From positions 5,337,001 through 5,401,000 of the forward strand of contig OX387205.1 in assembly GCA_947561715.1 (NCBI GenBank): a stretch of 64,000 nt of DNA, given 5' to 3'. The stretch comes from Ascidia mentula (taxonomy: Eukaryota; Chordata; Ascidiacea; Phlebobranchia; Ascidiidae). The notes under the pieces are model-generated. The model worked only from the letters and a program-made list of their open reading frames with translations. It was not told the DNA's origin and made no database searches. The stretch's first letter is position 1, and each line of letters starts with the position of its first letter. The translations under genes and the position numbers were made by a program. This document shows, piece after piece, positions 47,901 to 63,200 of the stretch.

Positions 47901-50900
47901 GGAGATACTCTCAACACTAAACGGAAAAAAACAGTGGAGTTACTCTCAACACTAAGCCCAAAAAACAGTGGAGATACTTTCAACACTAAACGCAAAAAAC
48001 AGTGGAGATACTCTCAACACTAAGCCCAAAAAACAGTGGAGATACTCTCAACACTAAACGCAAAAAAACAGTGGAGATACTCTCAACAGTAAACGCAAAA
48101 AAACAGTGGAGTTACTCTCAACACTAAGCCCAAAAAACTGTGGAGATACTCTCAACACTAAACGCAAAAAAACAGTGGAGATACTCTCAACACTAAACCC
48201 CAAAAAACAGTGGAGATACTCTCAACACTAAACGCAAAAAAACAGTGGAGATACTTTCAACACTAAACGCAAAAAACAGTGGAGTTACTCTCAACACTAA
48301 GCCCAAAAAACAGTGGAGATACTCTCAACACTAAACGGAAAAAAACAGTGGAGATACTCTCAACACTAAACGCAAAAAACAGTGGAGATACTCTCAACAC
48401 TAAACGCAAAAAACAGTGGAGATACTCTCAACACTAAACGCAAAAAACAGTGGAGATACTCTCAACACTAAACGCAAAAAACAGTGGAGATACTCTCAGC
48501 ACTAAGCCCAAAAAACAGTGGAGATACTCTCAACACTAAACGCAAAAAACAGTGGAGATACTCCCAACACTAAACGCAAAAAAACAGTGGAGATACTCTC
48601 AACACTCAGCCCAAAAAACAGTGGAGATACTCTCAACACTAAACGGAAAAAACAGTGGAGATACTCTCAACACTAAACGCAAAAAACAGTGGAGATACTC
48701 TCAACACTAAACGTAAAAAACAGTGGAGTTACTCTCAACACTAAACGCAAAAAACAGTGGAGATACTCTCAACACTAAACGCAAAAAACAGTGGAGATAC
48801 TCTCAACACTAAACGCAAAAAACAGTGGAGATACTCCCAACACTAAACGCAAAAAAACAGTGGAGATACTCTCAACACTCAGCCCAAAAAACAGTGGAGA
48901 TACTCTCAACACTAAACGGAAAAAACAGTGGAGATACTCTCAACACTAAACGCAAAAAACAGTGGAGATACTCTCAACACTAAACGCAAAAAACAGTGGA
49001 GTTACTCTCAACACTAAAGGCAAAAAACAGTGGAGATACTCTCAACACTAAACGCAAAAAACAGTGGAGATACTCTCAACACTAAACGCAAAAAACAGTG
49101 GAGTTACTCTCAACACTAAGCCCAAAAAACAGTGGAGATACTCTCAACACTAAACGCAAAAAAACAGTGGAGATACTTTCAACACTAAACGCAAAAAACA
49201 GTGGAGTTACTCTCAACACTAAAGGCAAAAAACAGTGGAGATACTCTCAACACTAAACGCAAAAAACAGTGGAGATACTCTCAACACTAAACGCAAAAAA
49301 CTGTGGAGATACTCTCAACACTAAACGCAAAAAAACAGTGGAGATACTCTCAACACTAAACCCCAAAAAACAGTGGAGATACTCTCAACACTAAACGCAA
49401 AAAAACAGTGGAGATACTTTCAACACTAAACGCAAAAAACAGTGGAGTTACTCTCAACACTAAGCCCAAAAAACAGTGGAGATACTCTCAACACTAAACG
49501 GAAAAAAACAGTGGAGATACTCTCAACACTAAACGCAAAAAACAGTGGAGATACTCTCAACACTAAACGCAAAAAACAGTGGAGATACTCTCAAGAGATA
49601 CTTTCAACACTAAACGCAAAAAACAGTGGAGTTACTCTCAACACTAAGCCCAAAAAACAGTGGAGATACTCTCAACACTAAACGGAAAAAAACAGTGGAG
49701 ATACTCTCAACACTAAACGCAAAAAACAGTGGAGATACTCTCAACACTAAACGCAAAAAACAGTGGAGATACTCTCAGCACTATGCCCAAAAAACAGTGG
49801 AGATACTCTCAACACTAAACGCAAAAAACAGTGGAGATACTCCCAACACTAAACGCAAAAAAACAGTGGAGATACTCTCAACACTCAGCCCAAAAAACAG
49901 TGGAGATACTCTCAACACTAAACGGAAAAAACAGTGGAGATACTCTCAACACTAAACGGAAAAAACAGTGGAGATACTCTCAACACTAAACGTAAAAAAC
50001 AGTGGAGATACTCTCAACACTAAACGCAAAAAACAGTGGAGATACTCTCAACACTAAACGCAAAAAACAGTGGAGATACTCTCAACACTAAACGCAAAAA
50101 ACAGTGGAGATACTCCCAACACTAAACGCAAAAAAACAGTGGAGATACTCTCAACACTCAGCCCAAAAAACAGTGGCGATACTCTCAACACTAAACGGAA
50201 AAAACAGTGGAGATACTCTCAACACTAAACGCAAAAAACAGTGGAGATACTCTCAACACTAAACGCAAAAAACAGTGGAGTTACTCTCAACACTAAAGGC
50301 AAAAAACAGTGGAGATACTCTCAACACTAAACGCAAAAAACAGTGGAGATACTCTCAACACTAAACGCAAAAAACAGTGGAGTTACTCTCAACACTAAGC
50401 CCAAAAAACAGTGGAGATACTCTCAACACTAAACGCAAAAAAACAGTGGAGATACTTTCAACACTAAACGCAAAAAACAGTGGAGTTACTCTCAACACTA
50501 AAGGCAAAAAACAGTGGAGATACTCTCAACACTAAACGCAAAAAACAGTGGAGATACTCTCAACACTAAACGCAAAAAACAGTGGAGTTACTCTCAACAC
50601 TAAAGGCAAAAAACAGTGGAGATACTCTCAACACTAAACGCAAAAAACAGTGGAGATACTCTCAACACTAAACGCAAAAAACAGTGGAGTTACTCTCAAC
50701 ACTAAGCCCAAAAAACAGTGGAGATACTCTCAACACTAAACGCAAAAAAACAGTGGAGATACTTTCAACACTAAACGCAAAAAACAGTGGAGTTACTCTC
50801 AACACTAAGCCCAAAAAACAGTGGAGATACTCTCAACACTAAACGGAAAAAAACAGTGGAGATACTCTCAACACTAAACGCAAAAAACAGTGGAGATACT

Positions 50901-51720
50901 CTCAACACTAAACGCAAAAAACAGTGGAGATACTCTCAAGAGATACTTTCAACACTAAAGAGATACTTTCAACACTAAACGCAAAAAACAGTGGAGATAC
51001 TCTCAACACTAAGCCCAAAAAACAGTGGAGATACTCTCAACACTAAACGGAAAAAACAGTGGAGTTACTCTCAACACTAAGCCCCAAAAACAGTGGAGAT
51101 ACTCTCAACACTAAACGGAAAAAAACAGTGGAGTTACCCTCAACACTAAACGCAAAAAACAGTGGAGATACTCTCAACACTAAACGCAAAAAACAGTGGA
51201 GATACTCTCAACACTAAACGCAAAAAACCGTGGAGATACTCTCAACACTAAACGGAAAAAACAGTGGAGATACTCTCAACAGTAAACGTAAAAAACGGTG
51301 GAGATACTCTCAACACTAAATGCAAAAAACAGTGGAGATACTCTCAGCAATAAGCCCAAAAAACAGTGGAGATACTCTCAACACTAAACGGAAAAAAACA
51401 GTGGAGTTACTCTCAACACTAAGCCCAAAAAACAGTGGAGATACTTTCAACACTAAACGCAAAAAACAGTGGAGATACTCTCAACACTAAGCCCAAAAAA
51501 CAGTGGAGATACTCTCAACACTAAACGCAAAAAAACAGTGGAGATACTCTCAACAGTAAACGCAAAAAAACAGTGGAGTTACTCTCAACACTAAGCCCAA
51601 AAAACTGTGGAGATACTCTCAACACTAAACGCAAAAAAACAGTGGAGATACTCTCAACACTAAACCCCAAAAAACAGTGGAGATACTCTCAACACTAAAC
51701 GCAAAAAAACAGTGGAGATA
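44960..51720 (+). repeat. About 3.47-kb tandem duplication inside the satellite
   Basis: Private variants recur about 3467-3468 bases apart: GTGGCGATACTC near 46708 and 50175, GAGTTACCCTC near 47665 and 51132, AAAACCGTGG near 47758 and 51225, AAACTGTGG near 48136 and 51603. Similarity ends near 48.25/51.72 kb, so the two blocks are adjacent, each about 100 units. Confidence 0.8.
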
Positions 51721-54700
51721 CTCTCAAGAGATACTTTCAACACTAAAGAGATACTTTCAACACTAAACGCAAAAAACAGTGGAGTTACTCTCAACACTAA
51801 GCCCAAAAAACAGTGGAGATACTCTCAACACTAAACGGAAAAAAACAGTGGAGATACTCTCAACACTAAACGCAAAAAACAGTGGAGATACTCTCAACAG
51901 TAAACGCAAAAAACGGTGGAGATACTCTCAACACAAAATGCAAAAAACAGTGGAGATACTCTCAGCAATAAGCCCAAAAAACAGTGGAGATACTCTTAAC
52001 ACTAAACGCAAAAAAACAGTGGAGATACTCTCAACACTAAACGCAAAAAACAGTGGAGATACTCTCAGCACTAAGCCCAAAAAACAGTGGAGATACTCTC
52101 AACACTAAACGCAAAAAACAGTGGAGATACTATCAACACTAAACGCAAAAAACAGTGGAGATACTCTCAACACTAAACGCAAAAAACAGTGGAGATACTC
52201 TCAACACTAAACGCAAAAAACAGTGGAGATACTCTCAGCACTAAGCCCAAAAAACAGTGGAGATACTCTCAACACTAAACGCAAAAAAAACAGTGGAGAT
52301 ACTCTCAACACTAAACGCAAAAAACAGTGGAGATACTCCCAACACTAAACGCAAAAAAACAGTGGAGATACTCTCAACACTCAGCCCAAAAAACAGTGGA
52401 GATACTCTCAACACTAAACGGAAAAAACAGTGGAGATACTCTCAACACTAAACGGAAAAAACAGTGGAGATACTCTCAACACTAAACGCAAAAAACAGTG
52501 GAGTTACTCTCAAAACTAAACGCAAAAAACAGTGGAGATACTCTCAACACTAAACGCAAAAAACAGTGGAGATACTCTCAACACTAAACGCAAAAAACAG
52601 TGGAGATACTCCCAACACTAAACGCAAAAAAACAGTGGAGATACTCTCAACACTCAGCCCAAAAAACAGTGGAGATACTCTCAACACTAAACGGAAAAAA
52701 CAGTGGAGATACTCTCAACACTAAACGCAAAAAAACAGTGGAGATACTCTCAACACTAAACGCAAAAAACAGTGGAGTTACTCTCAACACTAAACGCAAA
52801 AAACAGTGGAGATACTCTCAGCACTAAGCCCAAAAAACAGTGGAGATACTCTCAACACTAAACGCAAAAATCAGTGGAGATACTCTCAACATTAAACGGA
52901 AAAAACAGTGGAGATACTCTCAACACTAAACGCAAAAAACAGTGGAGATACTCTCAACACTAAACGCAAAAAACAGTGGAGATACTCTCAGCACTAAGCC
53001 CAAAAAACAGTGGAGATACTCTCAACACTGAACGCAAAAAAAACAGTGGAGATACTCTCAACACTAAACGCAAAAAACAGTGGAGATACTCCCAACACTA
53101 AACGCAAAAAAACAGTGGAGATACTCTCAACACTCAGCCCAAAAAACAGTGGAGATACTCTCAACACTAAACGGAAAAAACAGTGGAGATACTCTCAACA
53201 CTAAACGCAAAAAACAGTGGAGATACTCTCAACACTAAACGCAAAAAACAGTGGAGTTACTCTCAACACTAAACGCAAAAAACAGTGGAGATACTCTCAA
53301 CACTAAACGCAAAAAACAGTGAAGATAAACGCAAAAAACAGTGGAGATACTCTCAGCACTAAGCCCAAAAAACAGTGGAGATACTCTCAACACTAAGCCC
53401 AAAAAACTGTAGAGATACTTTCAACACTAAACGCAAAAAACAGTGGAGATACTCTCAACACTAAGCCCAAAAAACAGTGGAGATACTCTCAACACTAAAC
53501 GGAAAAAACAGTGGAGATACTCTCAACACTAAACGCAAAAAACAGTGGAGATACTCTCAACACTAAACGCAAAAAAAACAGTGGAGATACTCACAACACT
53601 AAACGCAAAAAAACAGTGGAGATACTCACAACATTAAACGCAAAAAACAGTGGAGTTACTCACAACACTAGACGGAAAAAACAGTGGAGATACTCTCAAC
53701 ACTAAACGCAAAAAACAGTGGAGATACTCTCAACACTAAACGCAAAAAACAGTGGAGATACTCTCAACACTAAACGCAAAAAACAGTGGAGTTACTCTCA
53801 ACACTAAACTCAAAAAACAGTGGAGATACTCTCAACACTAAATGCAAAAAACAGTGGAGATACTCTCAGCAATAAGCCCAAAAAACAGAGTTACTCTCAA
53901 CACTAAACGCAAAAAACAGTGGAGATACTCTCAACACTAAACGCAAAAAACAGTGGAGATACTCTCAACACCAAACGCAAAAAACAGTGGAGATACTCTC
54001 AACACTAAAGGCAAAAAACAGTGGAGATACTCTCAACACTAAACGCAAAAAACAGTGGAGATACTCCCAACACTAAACGCAAAAAACAGTGGAGATACTC
54101 CCAACACTAAACGCAAAAAAACAGTGGAGATACTCTCAACACTCAGCCCAAAAAACAGTGGAGATACTCTCAACACTAAATGCAAAAAACAGTGGAGATA
54201 CTCTCAGCAATAAGCCCAAAAAACAGAGTTACTCTCAACACTAAACGCAAAAAACTGTGGAGATACTCTCAACACTAAACGCAAAAAACAGTGGAGATAC
54301 TCTCAACACTAAACGCAAAAAACAGTGGAGATACTCTCAACACTAAACGCAAAAAACAGTGGAGATACTCCCAACACTAAACGCAAAAAAACAGTGGAGA
54401 TACTCTCAACACTCAGCCCAAAAAACAGTGGAGATACTCTCAACACTAAACGGAAAAAACAGTGGAGATACTCTCAACACTAAACGGAAAAAACAGTGGA
54501 GATACTCTCAACACTAAACGCAAAAAACAGTGGAGATACTCTCAACACTAAACGCAAAAAACAGTGGAGTTACTCTCAACACTAAAGGCAAAAAACAGTG
54601 GAGATACTCTCAACACTAAACGCAAAAAACAGTGGAGATACTCTCAACACTAAACGCAAAAAAACAGTGGAGATACTCTCAACACTAAGCCCAAAAAACA

Positions 54701-57239
54701 GTGGAGATACTCTCAACACTAAACGCAAAAAACAGTGGAGATACTCTCAACACTAAACGCAAAAAACAGTGGAGATACTCTCAACACTAAACGCAAAAAA
54801 CAGTGGAGATACTCTCAGCACTAAGCCCAAAAAACAGTGGAGATACTCTCAACACTAAACGCAAAAAAACTGTAGAGATACTCTCAACACTAAACGCAAA
54901 AATAACAGTGGAGATACTCACAACACTAAACGCAAAAAAACAGTGGAGATACTCACAACACTAAACGGAAAAAACAGTGGAGATACTCTCAACACTAAAC
55001 GCAAAAAACAGTGGAGTTACTCTCAACACTAAGCCCAAAAAACAGTGGAGATACTCTCAACACTAAACGCAAAAAAACAGTGGAGATACTTTCAACACTA
55101 AACGCAAAAAACAGTGGAGTTACTCTCAACACTAAGCCCAAAAAACAGTGGAGATACTCTCAACACTAAACGGAAAAAAACAGTGGAGATACTCTCAACA
55201 CTAAACGCAAAAAACAGTGGAGATACTCTCAACACTAAACGCAAAAAACAGTGGAGATACTCTCAAGAGATACTTTCAACACTAAAGAGATACTTTCAAC
55301 ACTAAACGCAAAAAACAGTGGAGATACTCTCAACACTAAGCCCAAAAAACAGTGGAGATACTCTCAACACTAAACGGAAAAAACAGTGGAGTTACTTTCA
55401 ACACTAAGCCCCAAAAACAGTGGAGATACTCTCAACACTAAACGGAAAAAAACAGTGGAGTTACTCTCAACACTAAACGCAAAAAACAGTGGAGATACTC
55501 TCAACACTAAACGCAAAAAACAGTGGAGATACTCTCAACACTAAACGCAAAAAACCGTGGAGATACTCTCAACACTAAACGGAAAAAACAGTGGAGATAC
55601 TCTCAACAGTAAACGTAAAAAACGGTGGAGATACTCTCAACACTAAATGCAAAAAACAGTGGAGATACTCTCAGCAATAAGCCCAAAAAACAGTGGAGAT
55701 ACTCTCAACACTAAACGGAAAAAAACAGTGGAGTTACTCTCAACACTAAGCCCAAAAAACAGTGGAGATACTTTCAACACTAAACGCAAAAAACAGTGGA
55801 GATACTCTCAACACTAAGCCCAAAAAACAGTGGAGATACTCTCAACACTAAACGCAAAAAAACAGTGGAGATACTCTCAACAGTAAACGCAAAAAAAAGT
55901 GGAGATACTCTCAACACTAAACGCAAAAAACAGTGGAGATACTCTCAACACTAAACGCAAAAAACAGTGGAGATACTCCCAACACTAAACGCAAAAAACA
56001 GTGGAGATACTCTCAACACTAAACGCAAAAAACAGTGGAGATACTCTCAACACTAAACGCAAAAAACAGTGGAGATACTCTCAACACTAAACGCAAAAAA
56101 CAGTGGAGATACTCCCAACACTAAACGCAAAAAAACAGTGGAGATACTCTCAACACTCAGCCCAAAAAACAGTGGAGATACTCTCAACACTAAACGGAAA
56201 AAACAGTGGAGATACTCTCAACACTAAACGCAAAAAACAGTGGAGATACTCTCAACACTAAACGCAAAAAACAGTGGAGTTACTCTCAACACTAAACGCA
56301 AAAAACAGTGGAGATACTCTCAACACTAAACGCAAAAAACAGTGGAGATACTCTCAACACTAAACGCAAAAAAACAGTGGAGATACTCTCAACACTAAGC
56401 CCAAAAAACAGTGGAGATACTCTCAACACTAAACGCAAAAAACAGTGGAGATACTCTCAACACTAAACGCAAAAAACAGTGGAGATACTCTCAACACTAA
56501 ACGCAAAAAACAGTGGAGATACTCTCAGCACTAAGCCCAAAAAACAGTGGAGATACTCTCAACACTAAACGCAAAAAAACTGTAGAGATACTTTCAACAC
56601 TAAACGCAAAAAACAGTGGAGATACTCTCAACACTAAGCCCAAAAAACAGTGGAGATACTCTCAACACTAAACGGAAAAAACAGTGGAGATACTCTCAAC
56701 ACTAAACGCAAAAAACAGTGGAGATACTCTCAACACTAAACGCAAAAAAAACAGTGGAGATACTCACAACACTAAACGCAAAAAAACAGTGGAGATACTC
56801 ACAACACTAAACGGAAAAAACAGTGGAGATACTCTCAACACTAAACGCAAAAAACAGTGGAGTTACTCTCAACACTAAGCCCAAAAAACAGTGGAGATAC
56901 TCTCAACACTAAACGCAAAAAAACAGTGGAGATACTTTCAACACTAAACGCAAAAAACAGTGGAGTTACTCTCAACACTAAGCCCAAAAAACAGTGGAGA
57001 TACTCTCAACACTAAACGGAAAAAAACAGTGGAGATACTCTCAACACTAAACGCAAAAAACAGTGGAGATACTCTCAACACTAAACGCAAAAAACAGTGG
57101 AGATACTCTCAAGAGATACTTTCAACACTAAAGAGATACTTTCAACACTAAACGCAAAAAACAGTGGAGATACTCTCAACACTAAGCCCAAAAAACAGTG
57201 GAGATACTCTCAACACTAAACGGAAAAAACAGTGGAGTT

Positions 57240-60200
57240 ACTCTCAACACTAAGCCCCAAAAACAGTGGAGATACTCTCAACACTAAACGGAAAAAAACA
57301 GTGGAGTTACTCTCAACACTAAACGCAAAAAACAGTGGAGATACTCTCAACACTAAACGCAAAAAACAGTGGAGATACTCTCAACACTAAACGCAAAAAA
57401 CCGTGGAGATACTCTCAACACTAAACGGAAAAAACAGTGGAGATACTCTCAACAGTAAACGTAAAAAACGGTGGAGATACTCTCAACACTAAATGCAAAA
57501 AACAGTGGAGATACTCTCAGCAATAAGCCCAAAAAACAGTGGAGATACTCTCAACACTAAATGGAAAAAAACAGTGGAGTTACTCTCAACACTAAGCCCA
57601 AAAAACAGTGGAGATACTTTCAACACTAAACGCAAAAAACAGTGGAGATACTCTCAACACTAAGCCCAAAAAACAGTGGAGATACTCTCAACACTAAACG
57701 CAAAAAACAGTGGAGATACTCTCAACACTAAACGCAAAAAACAGTGGAGATACTCTCAAGAGATACTTTCAACACTAAAGAGATACTTTCAACACTAAAC
57801 GCAAAAAACAGTGGAGATACTCTCAACACTAAGCCCAAAAAACAGTGGAGATACTCTCAACACTAAACGGAAAAAACAGTGGAGTTACTCTCAACACTAA
57901 GCCCCAAAAACAGTGGAGATACTCTCAACACTAAACGGAAAAAAACAGTGGAGTTACTCTCAACACTAAACGCAAAAAACAGTGGAGATACTCTCAACAC
58001 TAAACGCAAAAAACAGTGGAGATACTCTCAACACTAAACGCAAAAAAACGTGGAGATACTCTCAACACTAAACGGAAAAAACAGTGGAGATACTCTCAAC
58101 AGTAAACGTAAAAAACGGTGGAGATACTCTCAACACTAAATGCAAAAAACAGTGGAGATACTCTCAGCAATAAGCCCAAAAAACAGTGGAGATACTCTCA
58201 ACACTAAACGGAAAAAAACAGTGGAGTTACTCTCAACACTAAGCCCAAAAAACAGTGGAGATACTTTCAACACTAAACGCAAAAAACAGTGGAGATACTC
58301 TCAACACTAAGCCCAAAAAACAGTGGAGATACTCTCAACACTAAACGCAAAAAAACAGTGGAGATACTCTCAACAGTAAACGCAAAAAAAAGTGGAGATA
58401 CTCTCAACACTAAACGCAAAAAACAGTGGAGATACTCCCAACACTAAACGCAAAAAACAGTGGAGATACTCTCAACACTCAGCCCAAAAAACAGTGGAGA
58501 TACTCTCAACACTAAACGGAAAAAACAGTGGAGATACTCTCAACACTAAACGCAAAATACAGTGGAGATACTCTCAACACTAAACGCAAAAAACAGTGGA
58601 GTTACTCTCAACACTAAACGCAAAAAACAGTGGAGATACTCTCAACACTAAACGCAAAAAACAGTGGAGATACTCTCAACACTAAACGCAAAAAAACAGT
58701 GGAGATACTCTCAACACTAAGCCCAAAAAACAGTGGAGATACTCTCAACACTAAACGCAAAAAACAGTGGAGATACTCTCAACACTAAACGCAAAAAACA
58801 GTGGAGATACTCTCAACACTAAACGCAAAAAACAGTGGAGATACTCTCAGCACTAAGCCCAAAAAACAGTGGAGATACTCTCAACACTAAACGCAAAAAA
58901 ACTGTAGAGATACTTTCAACACTAAACGCAAAAAACAGTGGAGATACTCTCAACACTAAGCCCAAAAAACAGTGGAGATACTCTCAACACTAAACGGAAA
59001 AAACAGTGGAGATACTCTCAACACTAAACGCAAAAAACAGTGGAGATACTCTCAACACTAAACGCAAAAAAAACAGTGGAGATACTCACAACACTAAACG
59101 CAAAAAAACAGTGGAGATACTCACAACACTAAACGCAAAAAAACAGTGGAGATACTCACAACACTAAACGGAAAAAACAGTGGAGATACTCTCAACACTA
59201 AACGCAAAAAACAGTGGAGTTACTCTCAACACTAAACGCAAAAAAACAGTGGAGATACTCACAACACTAAACGGAAAAAACAGTGGAGATACTCTCAACA
59301 CTAAACGCAAAAAACAGTGGAGTTACTCTCAACACTAAGCCCAAAAAACAGTGGAGATACTCTCAACACTAAACGCAAAAAAACAGTGGAGATACTTTCA
59401 ACACTAAACGCAAAAAACAGTGGAGATACTCTCAACACTAAGCCCAAAAAACAGTGGAGATACTCTCAAAAATAAACGGAAAAAACAGTGGAGATACTCT
59501 CAACACTAAACGCAAAAAACAGTGGAGATACTCTCAACACTAAACGCAAAAAAAACAGTGGAGATACTCACAACACTAAACGCAAAAAAACAGTGGAGAT
59601 ACTCACAACATTAAACGCAAAAAACAGTGGAGTTACTCACAACACTAGACGGAAAAAACAGTGGAGATACTCTCAACACTAAACGCAAAAAACAGTGGAG
59701 ATACTCTCAACACTAAACGCAAAAAACAGTGGAGATACTCTCAACACTAAACGCAAAAAACAGTGGAGTTACTCTCAACACTAAACTCAAAAAACAGTGG
59801 AGATACTCTCAACACTAAATGCAAAAAACAGTGGAGATACTCTCAGCAATAAGCCCAAAAAACAGAGCTACTCTCAACACTAAACGCAAAAAACAGTGGA
59901 GATACTCTCAACACTAAACGCAAAAAACAGTGGAGATACTCTCAACACCAAACGCAAAAATACAGTGGAGATACTCTCAACAATAAGCCCAAAAAACAGT
60001 GGAGATACTCTCAACACTAAACGCAAAAAACAGTGGAGATACTCTCAACACTAAACGCAAAAAACAGTGGAGTTACTCTCAACACTAAGCCCAAAAAACA
60101 GTGGAGATACTCTCAACACTAAACGGAAAAAACAGTGGAGATACTCTCAACACTAAACACAAAAAACAGTGGAGATACTCTCAACACTAAACGCAAAAAA

Positions 60201-63200
60201 ACAGTGGAGATACTCTCAACACTAAACGCAAAAAACAGTGGAGATACTCTCAACACTAAACGCAAAAAACAGTGGAGATACTCTCAACACTAAACGCAAA
60301 AAACAGTGGAGTTACTCTCAACACCAAACTCAAAAAACAGTGGAGATACTCTCAACACTAAACGCAAAAAACAGTGGAGTTACTCTCAACACCAAACTCA
60401 AAAAACAGTGGAGATACTCTCAACACTAAACGCAAAAAACAGTGGAGTTACTCTCAACACCAAACTCAAAAAACAGTGGAGTTACTCTCAACACTAAACG
60501 CAAAAAACAGTGGAGATACTCTCAACACTAAACGCAAAAAACAGTGGAGATACTCTCAGCACTAAGCCCAAAAAACAGTGGAGATACTCTCAACACTAAA
60601 CGCAAAAAACAGTGGAGATACTCTCAACACTAAACGCAAAAATCAGTGGAGATACTCTCAACACTAAGCCCCAAAAACAGTGGAGATACTCTCAACACTA
60701 AACGGAAAAAAACAGTGGAGTTACTCTCAACACTAAACGCAAAAAACAGTGGAGATACTCTCAACACTAAACGCAAAAAACAGTGGAGATACTCTCAACA
60801 CTAAACGCAAAAAACCGTGGAGATACTCTCAACACTAAACGGAAAAAACAGTGGAGATACTCTCAACAGTAAACGTAAAAAACGGTGGAGATACTCTCAA
60901 CACTAAATGCAAAAAACAGTGGAGATACTCTCAGCAATAAGCCCAAAAAACAGTGGAGATACTCTCAACACTAAATGGAAAAAAACAGTGGAGTTACTCT
61001 CAACACTAAGCCCAAAAAACAGTGGAGATACTTTCAACACTAAACGCAAAAAACAGTGGAGATACTCTCAACACTAAGCCCAAAAAACAGTGGAGATACT
61101 CTCAACACTAAACGCAAAAAACAGTGGAGATACTCTCAACACTAAACGCAAAAAACAGTGGAGATACTCTCAAGAGATACTTTCAACACTAAAGAGATAC
61201 TTTCAACACTAAACGCAAAAAACAGTGGAGATACTCTCAACACTAAGCCCAAAAAACAGTGGAGATACTCTCAACACTAAACGGAAAAAACAGTGGAGTT
61301 ACTCTCAACACTAAGCCCCAAAAACAGTGGAGATACTCTCAACACTAAACGGAAAAAAACAGTGGAGTTACTCTCAACACTAAACGCAAAAAACAGTGGA
61401 GATACTCTCAACACTAAACGCAAAAAACAGTGGAGATACTCTCAACACTAAACGCAAAAAAACGTGGAGATACTCTCAACACTAAACGGAAAAAACAGTG
61501 GAGATACTCTCAACAGTAAACGTAAAAAACGGTGGAGATACTCTCAACACTAAATGCAAAAAACAGTGGAGATACTCTCAGCAATAAGCCCAAAAAACAG
61601 TGGAGATACTCTCAACACTAAACGGAAAAAAACAGTGGAGTTACTCTCAACACTAAGCCCAAAAAACAGTGGAGATACTTTCAACACTAAACGCAAAAAA
61701 CAGTGGAGATACTCTCAACACTAAGCCCAAAAAACAGTGGAGATACTCTCAACACTAAACGCAAAAAAACAGTGGAGATACTCTCAACAGTAAACGCAAA
61801 AAAAAGTGGAGATACTCTCAACACTAAACGCAAAAAACAGTGGAGATACTCCCAACACTAAACGCAAAAAACAGTGGAGATACTCTCAACACTCAGCCCA
61901 AAAAACAGTGGAGATACTCTCAACACTAAACGGAAAAAACAGTGGAGATACTCTCAACACTAAACGCAAAATACAGTGGAGATACTCTCAACACTAAACG
62001 CAAAAAACAGTGGAGTTACTCTCAACACTAAACGCAAAAAACAGTGGAGATACTCTCAACACTAAACGCAAAAAACAGTGGAGATACTCTCAACACTAAA
62101 CGCAAAAAAACAGTGGAGATACTCTCAACACTAAGCCCAAAAAACAGTGGAGATACTCTCAACACTAAACGCAAAAAACAGTGGAGATACTCTCAACACT
62201 AAACGCAAAAAACAGTGGAGATACTCTCAACACTAAACGCAAAAAACAGTGGAGATACTCTCAGCACTAAGCCCAAAAAACAGTGGAGATACTCTCAACA
62301 CTAAACGCAAAAAAACTGTAGAGATACTTTCAACACTAAACGCAAAAAACAGTGGAGATACTCTCAACACTAAGCCCAAAAAACAGTGGAGATACTCTCA
62401 ACACTAAACGGAAAAAACAGTGGAGATACTCTCAACACTAAACGCAAAAAACAGTGGAGATACTCTCAACACTAAACGCAAAAAAAACAGTGGAGATACT
62501 CACAACACTAAACGCAAAAAAACAGTGGAGATACTCACAACACTAAACGCAAAAAAACAGTGGAGATACTCACAACACTAAACGGAAAAAACAGTGGAGA
62601 TACTCTCAACACTAAACGCAAAAAACAGTGGAGTTACTCTCAACACTAAACGCAAAAAAACAGTGGAGATACTCACAACACTAAACGGAAAAAACAGTGG
62701 AGATACTCTCAACACTAAACGCAAAAAACAGTGGAGTTACTCTCAACACTAAGCCCAAAAAACAGTGGAGATACTCTCAACACTAAACGCAAAAAAACAG
62801 TGGAGATACTTTCAACACTAAACGCAAAAAACAGTGGAGATACTCTCAACACTAAGCCCAAAAAACAGTGGAGATACTCTCAAAAATAAACGGAAAAAAC
62901 AGTGGAGATACTCTCAACACTAAACGCAAAAAACAGTGGAGATACTCTCAACACTAAACGCAAAAAAAACAGTGGAGATACTCACAACACTAAACGCAAA
63001 AAAACAGTGGAGATACTCACAACATTAAACGCAAAAAACAGTGGAGTTACTCACAACACTAGACGGAAAAAACAGTGGAGATACTCTCAACACTAAACGC
63101 AAAAAACAGTGGAGATACTCTCAACACTAAACGCAAAAAACAGTGGAGATACTCTCAACACTAAACGCAAAAAACAGTGGAGTTACTCTCAACACTAAAC